64,000 nucleotides of DNA from Sporomusa termitida (GTDB taxonomy: Bacteria > Bacillota > Negativicutes > Sporomusales > Sporomusaceae). Of this stretch, positions 58,578 through 64,000 are shown in pieces. The notes under the pieces are model-generated. The model was not told the origin of the DNA. It made no database searches and saw nothing but the letters and a program-made list of their open reading frames with translations. Both the position numbers and the translations under genes were made by a program. Each line of letters begins with the position of its first letter. Position 1 is the stretch's first letter. The stretch covers positions 3,908,501-3,972,500 of the forward strand of contig NZ_CP036259.1 of NCBI RefSeq assembly GCF_007641255.1, given 5' to 3'.

Positions 58578-61234
58578 AAGAGCGGCGACACCCCCGCATC
58601 TATATAAGCTTGACGGTTAAACTTCTTCGCCCCTGTATTTTCATCCAATTCCATAAAACGTTCACCATTGGGTATGTAATATAGCGTGCCAGCTACTTCA
58701 GTATAAATTTGAGGCGGTGTTTGTTTGCAACTATGCTGAATCCCATAATTAAAAGTAAAATAGGCCATTTTCTCTTTAATTTGGGAAAGTTTCACGATTC
58801 GCTCAGCATATTCCGTTTCCCGATCTGCCAAAAGAATCTTAAATTCTTCCCAAACTTGCGCCCCATCCAGTCGCTCTTCTTTGCCATCCGTATTTTTATA
58901 AGCCGCCTCATGAGCGATAAATAAGGTATATTGCTTTTCGGTAATTAGCCGCATTGCCGCTTCTACTTCTTTAAACTGTAATTGTTGCACGCTGGCGGTA
59001 AAATAAGACCAGTTTTTCAAATTAGCTTTTTGTCGCTCCGCATTAATTCTTGCCGTTACCAAGCGATAAAAGCCGCTAAAGTCCTTGTCCTGCAACATTT
59101 TCTGACAGCTCTCGGTTTGCAGATCATAGGCCGTACGCTGGTCGTCGCGATAGATCAGTGTTGTTTTTACCATATTAAAAAAGTAAGCGTGGCAATCCGG
59201 ACGCAGGCAGGAACGGTTGATCCGCCCCAAAAACTGCTCTTCACTGTCAAGCATGGAACTATCCTTGAAGCCAATATCCATATCGATATCAACACCCGCT
59301 TCAATCACCTGCGTGGCCACAACTATGACATCTGGCAAATGAAAAATGCCTTTTTCATCCTTGCCAAGCTGTTTTAAAACCTCTTTTCGCAATAAATTGC
59401 TGTCATCACCTGTCAGCTCAAATAAAGGGCTGTCCAGCTTCGCTGACTGCAGGCAGCGATAAAAACTTCTTGCAGCAGCCTTCGTAATAAATTCAATTAG
59501 TAAACGGGTAGATTTTCCCTGATCGCGCCGTTCTTTGAGTCTTTGCAGTACTTCTGCCAGCAATTCCTCTTCCGTTATTACTTTTTTCTGGAGAAGTTCA
59601 AAATGCAGCTGCACCCGCTTGCAAAATAACGGGTGTTGAAAGTACAACTCCCGCTTAGCAACCAAAGAGCAGGTGTCGCTTTCTCCTTCTACCAGCGAAT
59701 CCCAATTGGGCAAAGTGGCTGACATGATGATGACTTTCATATTTAACAGTTTAGCAAAGGATTGCAAAAAATGAATGATTTCCTTCCAGATTGCATTTTT
59801 ATAGCTTTGGATCTCATCTAAAATAACAACACTGTTGCACAAATGCGTAAACGCCAAATTTGACTCTCTTCCCAGCCCGAACAAATAATTAAAAAAGTTG
59901 ACATGAGAAGTCAGCATCACCGGATATTGCAGCATTTGCCGCTGCAGCAATACCGACTTATAGTCAAAGTCCGGCTCCGTTTCTCCATTGCCAGTTTCAG
60001 CAGTCTCTTCCTTTTTGCTTATAATCGGGGTTATTGAATTGATTACAGGCATGGGATATTGGTTGCGCAGCTCATCAGGAAAAATCTTATCTAAGATCAG
60101 CTTAGTCTGCTCAATCAATGCATTAAAGGGAAACACATAAATTAACTTATTAAGCCCTAATTCGCTGTTCAGCAATTTTAATCCTAAATTAATCGACATA
60201 TACGTCTTGCCCGAGCCTGTAGGTGCCTCCAGATAATATAACTGCTTATCCAGATTGCGCAGCAGCTCTGTTTCTGTATCTAAAAACAAAGCTGACCGCA
60301 ATCGATTAATAGAACTAAGCGTTGTAGTTTGCGGATTATTGCGCAATGCTTGTACACCGCGATAGATTGCGGTATTATAAAAGGTCTCAAGTACAGGCCG
60401 AAGTTCCTGCTTCTTGCTAAAATACTGAAACTCCAGACTTTTTTCTGCATCATAGGCATAGGTTGCATAAAAATCACAGGCGGCCATTGTGGAATATAAC
60501 AATTTCGTTAACACATAAAAAGGGAAAGGCGAATGTGTATCAGTGAACCGTTGATATCTGTTCTTTAATAGCTCTCCAGTGATATCTCTGCGCCCGGCCG
60601 AATCGCGGGAACAGACTCTCTCTTTATACCGGTAGTAATGCACATAGCCAGGATAGCGCTGAATTTTTTTCTGCAACAACTGCAGTTGTTTTTCAAAACT
60701 GGTTTCCTCACCATCCGCATCTTCTGCATTCGCCAGATATGTATGGTGTCGCGAAATAACATAGGCAAATACGTATAGCACGTGCTTCATAAAACTGCCT
60801 ATCAGCGCATTGTCTCCGGGAAACTCAATTTCATCAAGCTCGGCAAGATAAATATCCAGGTACAGCAACGCCGATAGGAGTGCGTGATTAGAATCACCTG
60901 GCAGAGATAGCTTTTCTATTTGCTGATTGCCCATTTTTTTCTTTTGAAAGACGGGATTGATTTTACCCAAATCATGTAAATATATGGCTTGCCGAAAACA
61001 TTTGACAATCCAATACTGGGCCGCAAGAGGCAGCGGTTCGTCCTGCACGGTCAGGTTTGCTACAGTTCTCTGAATGGCCGATGATAATCCGTTGTGCTCA
61101 GAAAGCTCATCCACATAGTGGAGCACTAAATCGGAATGCTCCACCAGTGATTCCGCTTGTTTTCCCGTTCCCTTCTTCGCCGTATGCGCCAATAATATCT
61201 CAGCGCCGTCAATCAGATAGTCTCCAATTCCCAT
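58574..61234 (-). CDS. cas3: CRISPR-associated Cas3 (HD nuclease plus helicase)
   Basis: An 886-residue single-chain Cas3. The HD part (residues 1-250) includes LVEHSDLVLHYVDELSEHN, YLHDLGKINPVF and ISRHHTYL. The helicase part has APTGSGKTYMSINL (Walker A), VVILDEIQSYKN, IMSATLPNWD and ATQVIEAGVDIDMDIGFKD, with INRSCL. AAAGGAG precedes the ATG. It is recruited by Cascade to unwind and degrade the target strand. Confidence 0.96.
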   Translation of the reverse strand: MGIGDYLIDGAEILLAHTAKKGTGKQAESLVEHSDLVLHYVDELSEHNGLSSAIQRTVANLTVQDEPLPLAAQYWIVKCFRQAIYLHDLGKINPVFQKKKMGNQQIEKLSLPGDSNHALLSALLYLDIYLAELDEIEFPGDNALIGSFMKHVLYVFAYVISRHHTYLANAEDADGEETSFEKQLQLLQKKIQRYPGYVHYYRYKERVCSRDSAGRRDITGELLKNRYQRFTDTHSPFPFYVLTKLLYSTMAACDFYATYAYDAEKSLEFQYFSKKQELRPVLETFYNTAIYRGVQALRNNPQTTTLSSINRLRSALFLDTETELLRNLDKQLYYLEAPTGSGKTYMSINLGLKLLNSELGLNKLIYVFPFNALIEQTKLILDKIFPDELRNQYPMPVINSITPIISKKEETAETGNGETEPDFDYKSVLLQRQMLQYPVMLTSHVNFFNYLFGLGRESNLAFTHLCNSVVILDEIQSYKNAIWKEIIHFLQSFAKLLNMKVIIMSATLPNWDSLVEGESDTCSLVAKRELYFQHPLFCKRVQLHFELLQKKVITEEELLAEVLQRLKERRDQGKSTRLLIEFITKAAARSFYRCLQSAKLDSPLFELTGDDSNLLRKEVLKQLGKDEKGIFHLPDVIVVATQVIEAGVDIDMDIGFKDSSMLDSEEQFLGRINRSCLRPDCHAYFFNMVKTTLIYRDDQRTAYDLQTESCQKMLQDKDFSGFYRLVTARINAERQKANLKNWSYFTASVQQLQFKEVEAAMRLITEKQYTLFIAHEAAYKNTDGKEERLDGAQVWEEFKILLADRETEYAERIVKLSQIKEKMAYFTFNYGIQHSCKQTPPQIYTEVAGTLYYIPNGERFMELDENTGAKKFNRQAYIDAGVSPLL

Positions 61235-61292
61235 AGAGGAAACTCCTTTCTAAAGTAATATCCGGGATGCCGCATTACATCCCGGATAACCG

Positions 61293-62090
61293 TTATATAA
61301 AATATAACACACGCTCCCCGTCACAATACAAATTACGATAATCGTCTTCACTAATGGAAGCTTGATCAATCTCATGATTGGTTACTACCAGGGAATGGAA
61401 AACATACCCGTTGTTTTCTGCATTTAGGGCAACTGGCATAAGTTCTTTGAAAAAGCTTTTGCCTTGACCAGGCTTTATTTCTCCCCTCACTTTATAAGCA
61501 AGAGCATCACTGCGGTGCAGTGAGTCAATAAACTTCACCTGTCCGGCCTGACTAAGCTCCACCAGCGCCGGCTCTGTTATCGCTGCCGGATGATCGTTTT
61601 TTCCCAGATACGGCATATATACACTTTGCGACTGCAGTAAGGATTCGGCCAGCTTCTTAAAAATACCGGCTGCCAGCCCAGCATCATCGGCTACATAAAT
61701 TGTCCAATGCGGTTTTTCCAGCCATTGTTCCCGCACATTTAAGACTTTGCCTTCTTCCTGACTGGCATAACCGACCGTATTATTGAAGATCTGAAGCTTT
61801 TTAGCAAAATAGCCGCGATCGCCATGAGGTACGATACTGATCCTGGCCTGCTGAAATACTTCGTAAAATTCGGGAAACACTTGAACTTCTTTTGCCTGTT
61901 TGCGATTAGTAGTTAACGGATAATTAGCATCATACTGCTGCATATAGCCACCATGACCGAGTATTGCCCCCAGCAGCCCGAACAAGGCTATTTTATGGAT
62001 ATGGCTATACGTAAAATAGGCATAACTATTGACGTCTGGTTTCTTAAAAAATGCCGTTTCGCCTTTTAATTCAAACCGAAGTGCCCGCAT
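61293..62090 (-). CDS. cas5: type I-B Cas5
   Basis: A 265-residue Cascade subunit of the Cas5b/Csh form. It begins MRALRFELKGETAFFKKPDVNSYAYFTYSHIHKIALFGLLGAILG, typical for the family, where a conserved N-terminal fold binds the crRNA 5' handle. It starts 2 bases after the cas7 stop. Confidence 0.92.
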   Translation of the reverse strand: MRALRFELKGETAFFKKPDVNSYAYFTYSHIHKIALFGLLGAILGHGGYMQQYDANYPLTTNRKQAKEVQVFPEFYEVFQQARISIVPHGDRGYFAKKLQIFNNTVGYASQEEGKVLNVREQWLEKPHWTIYVADDAGLAAGIFKKLAESLLQSQSVYMPYLGKNDHPAAITEPALVELSQAGQVKFIDSLHRSDALAYKVRGEIKPGQGKSFFKELMPVALNAENNGYVFHSLVVTNHEIDQASISEDDYRNLYCDGERVLYFI

Positions 62091-62092
62091 GG

Positions 62093-63043
62093 TTACAGCG
62101 CCGCCCTCGTAATAATATTGTAACGCTTGAGGCCGTCAAGCTCTAAAAGAACTTCTGCTGCATAAGGATTGATGTAGAGTTCAATTTGCTCAACCTGCTC
62201 CTGAATGCCTGCCACTATCGGGGCGATTGCCGACAGATCATACATTGTTTTATCCTCTTTTTTACATACCGTAACGTAAGGGTCCAGATTAGGCAGATAG
62301 GCTAGCGCATTCTCCTTTAATACAATAAACAGGCTAAAAGCATTTTCGCTGCCGGACTTACTGTTTGTCTGCAGGGCAGTGGCCCCCAGCAAAGCGCCCT
62401 CTTTGAAGGCGGCGTAAGCCTCCTGGGTATAGCCCTGAAATTCATCTAACCCTGGCAACCCAATATAACTTTCATAATGGTTCGGACTTACTGTAAAAGG
62501 ATAAATATAATGCGCTTCATCGACCATGATTTTTTTGCCAATCGAAGTGGCATCCTTGTCCAGACTCTTCTCATTGGAGTTGCGAAAGGGTGATAAGATA
62601 TCCTGTACTTCCACATTGGTCTCCTCATACTTATTAAAACCTTGTCCAATTTGCACGGCACCGGTTAAGCCAATATTCTGTCCTTCCACCGCAAACGTAG
62701 CGCCGAAATTCATAACGTCAACGCATGCGAATAATCGTTTCAATACAATCGTCGAATCCTTGGCCACACTTTCACCAAATAATTGCTGATATCGCTCCTG
62801 CAAATCCCGGGGCTGCAGTTTTTCGCCTTCTTTGCCCTTCCCTAATTTGTAGGAACGAATATACAGCACCTTTTCTCCGTTTAATTCCCACAAACGCTTT
62901 ATACTATATTTCAAGGCTTTATCGCTGCCGAAAATATTTCCGTCACTCGTTGTCTTCGGTAATCCCGTAAAATCAGCATTCCAATTGGCCATTCTGCTGA
63001 CAATACCGATTAAGCCAATAACGCGCTGCTTCATTTTTATCAT
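62093..63043 (-). CDS. cas7: type I-B Cas7 (Csh2-like) backbone subunit
   Basis: A 316-residue RAMP protein. MKQRVIGLIGIVSRMANWNADFTGLPKTT, DVMNFGATFAVEGQNIGLTGAVQIGQG and MVDEAHYIYPFTVSPNHYESY are typical of Csh2/Cas7b. The ATG at 63043 is preceded by GGGAGTGG and lies beside the cas8 stop; upstream in-frame ATG codons run inside cas8 and are rejected. Multiple copies coat the crRNA spacer. Confidence 0.94.
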   Translation of the reverse strand: MIKMKQRVIGLIGIVSRMANWNADFTGLPKTTSDGNIFGSDKALKYSIKRLWELNGEKVLYIRSYKLGKGKEGEKLQPRDLQERYQQLFGESVAKDSTIVLKRLFACVDVMNFGATFAVEGQNIGLTGAVQIGQGFNKYEETNVEVQDILSPFRNSNEKSLDKDATSIGKKIMVDEAHYIYPFTVSPNHYESYIGLPGLDEFQGYTQEAYAAFKEGALLGATALQTNSKSGSENAFSLFIVLKENALAYLPNLDPYVTVCKKEDKTMYDLSAIAPIVAGIQEQVEQIELYINPYAAEVLLELDGLKRYNIITRAAL

Positions 63044-63044
63044 C

Positions 63045-64000
63045 TCATTCCACTCCCTTAACTGTTTTTTCAAACAACAAATTATATGCAAAAATCCCTG
63101 CCAATAACAGTTCCCGGGCACTGCCTTGATTATCGGTTTCCGGCACATAACCCAGCACTAGGGAAAAGGCCTGATTGAACCGGTGATAACCGGAAAAAAT
63201 CTCATGCTTATAAAGCATATACGCTTCTTCCAGGCGTTTCTTCAACTGGTGCCCATTTTTTGCCCGCAAGAAAGGCTCATACATCTCGCCGGTTATTTTT
63301 TGCGCCCTGGACTGACTAATTAAATAGTGAGCCAATTGGCCGGCCATAAAATAAAACTCTTCATCATTTGCGCATACAGCAAGCTCCTCACTTACCAGCT
63401 TGTTACGCAACGCCTCCATTGTGCCTTTAATGCGGTCTGCCATTACTTTTCCTCCCTTATCATCGATTGCCATTTGGATAGATAAACGCAGATTGAAAGC
63501 ATCGCCAAGCTCTGCCATACGTGATGTTTCCACATGGACCAATTGCTCGACCAGCAACCGCAACGTCACTTTGGCAAAAATCCCCTGTAATGAAATAGTT
63601 GTCCCCTTATAAAACCAATCATGAAACGCCTGTCTGCTTTGCAAATACAAAGCGGCCATAAGAGCGGTAAACTCCCCGGCCTTTACATCCGGCTCGTTGA
63701 ATATAAACGAATTATTCATGCGGCCACGAAAGAATCTACTGCTAATCGTTTTTTGCAAGGCTTCCGCATCTTGAATGGTTCCGTAATATTTTTCATCACC
63801 AGCAGGATCTTTTAGCTGCAAAATATTAAGCCACTCTACTTGTACCGTTGTCGTTGGCGGAAAAGGAACATTCTCAAAACCGTAGAGTTCATTATACTTT
63901 CCATCCATATAGACATGAAAGGTACCTTCCGGTGGTACATAACCGGTTGGCGGAATAAACCCTGACTCATAGCCGATTTTATTGGTGGCATAGGGGGGCT
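63045..64000 (-). CDS. cas8b: type I-B Cas8 (Csh1-like), 3' part, cut by the window edge
   Basis: The frame is open to the window end, so the start lies outside. The visible ~317 residues include SGFIPPTGYVPPEGTFHVYMD, YNELYGFENVPFPP, RGRMNNSFIFNEPDVKAG, a long helical middle part (MADRIKGTMEALRNKLVSEE) and a late HEIFSGYHRFNQAFSLVLGYVPE. Position before cas7-cas5 and helical C-terminus fit the large Cascade subunit Cas8b. Zinc-finger and PAM-reading parts would be in the missing half. Confidence 0.85.
   Translation of the reverse strand, partial: PPYATNKIGYESGFIPPTGYVPPEGTFHVYMDGKYNELYGFENVPFPPTTTVQVEWLNILQLKDPAGDEKYYGTIQDAEALQKTISSRFFRGRMNNSFIFNEPDVKAGEFTALMAALYLQSRQAFHDWFYKGTTISLQGIFAKVTLRLLVEQLVHVETSRMAELGDAFNLRLSIQMAIDDKGGKVMADRIKGTMEALRNKLVSEELAVCANDEEFYFMAGQLAHYLISQSRAQKITGEMYEPFLRAKNGHQLKKRLEEAYMLYKHEIFSGYHRFNQAFSLVLGYVPETDNQGSARELLLAGIFAYNLLFEKTVKGVE

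Noticed and set aside
63045-63148. Long N-terminal extension of Cas7
   Set aside because: The extra codons lie inside the end of cas8, whereas the ATG at 63043 has a ribosome site and matches family length.

Overview
The window looks like chromosomal DNA of an anaerobic, Gram-negative-type Firmicute, most plausibly a Negativicute of the Sporomusa group. The best clue is a B12-riboswitch-controlled tandem of two CobT homologues, the arrangement known as arsAB in Sporomusa ovata and Veillonella. Also consistent are many TTG/GTG starts behind strong GGAGG sites, a TRAP carrier, a PrpR-type sigma-54 activator and a type I-B CRISPR-Cas locus. This placement is inference from gene content; there is no rRNA or tRNA in the window.

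Region 1-13 kb (nearly all minus strand): a LysR regulator, a possible 22-residue hydrophobic peptide gene on the plus strand, the arsA/arsB-like pair behind a cobalamin riboswitch and terminator, then a hexonate operon (dctP-dctQ-dctM-dehydrogenase-uxaB-uxaA). Its sigma-54 promoter (11122-11137) lies just downstream of the activator gene, and two TTTC-N6-GAAA candidate activator sites lie further upstream of that promoter. Inferred route: a hexonate (probably L-galactonate or L-gulonate) is imported and oxidised, then converted to altronate and to 2-keto-3-deoxygluconate.

Region 13-31 kb: a 29-residue peptide gene with a degraded second copy near 30.9 kb, a LivK-type binding protein, an N-acyl-D-amino-acid deacylase, then a gene-poor stretch (16.7-18.3 kb) with a hicB remnant, two copies of a roughly 230-bp hairpin repeat and a candidate ~100-nt small RNA. 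Then come a 3D-domain cell-wall protein, a HAD phosphatase, xpt behind a structured leader, a diguanylate cyclase, a type III polyketide synthase with an ICMT-like methyltransferase, a glutamate-synthase-like flavoprotein, an ECF S component, a Na/Pi cotransporter and an MFS exporter.

Region 31-40 kb: an operon joining 5-oxoprolinase genes pxpA-pxpB-pxpC to accB, the DUF969/DUF979 permease pair and accC. These are the parts of a split urea-carboxylase-like enzyme plus PxpA and a transporter. A second pxpB-pxpC pair with its own LysR gene lies just upstream.

Region 40-56 kb: an XRE regulator, an EamA transporter, arginase, a third copy of the hairpin repeat, a DcuC-type carrier with an L-Ala-D/L-Glu-type epimerase, a DUF3870 protein, exonuclease III, asparaginase, a DbpA-like RNA helicase followed by a 43-residue basic protein, a PD-(D/E)XK-XPD helicase and a chemotaxis receptor.

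Region 56-64 kb: a CRISPR array (9 repeats, 8 spacers) and cas2-cas1-cas4-cas3-cas5-cas7-cas8 on the minus strand. The cas8 gene runs off the right edge, and no cas6 is visible.
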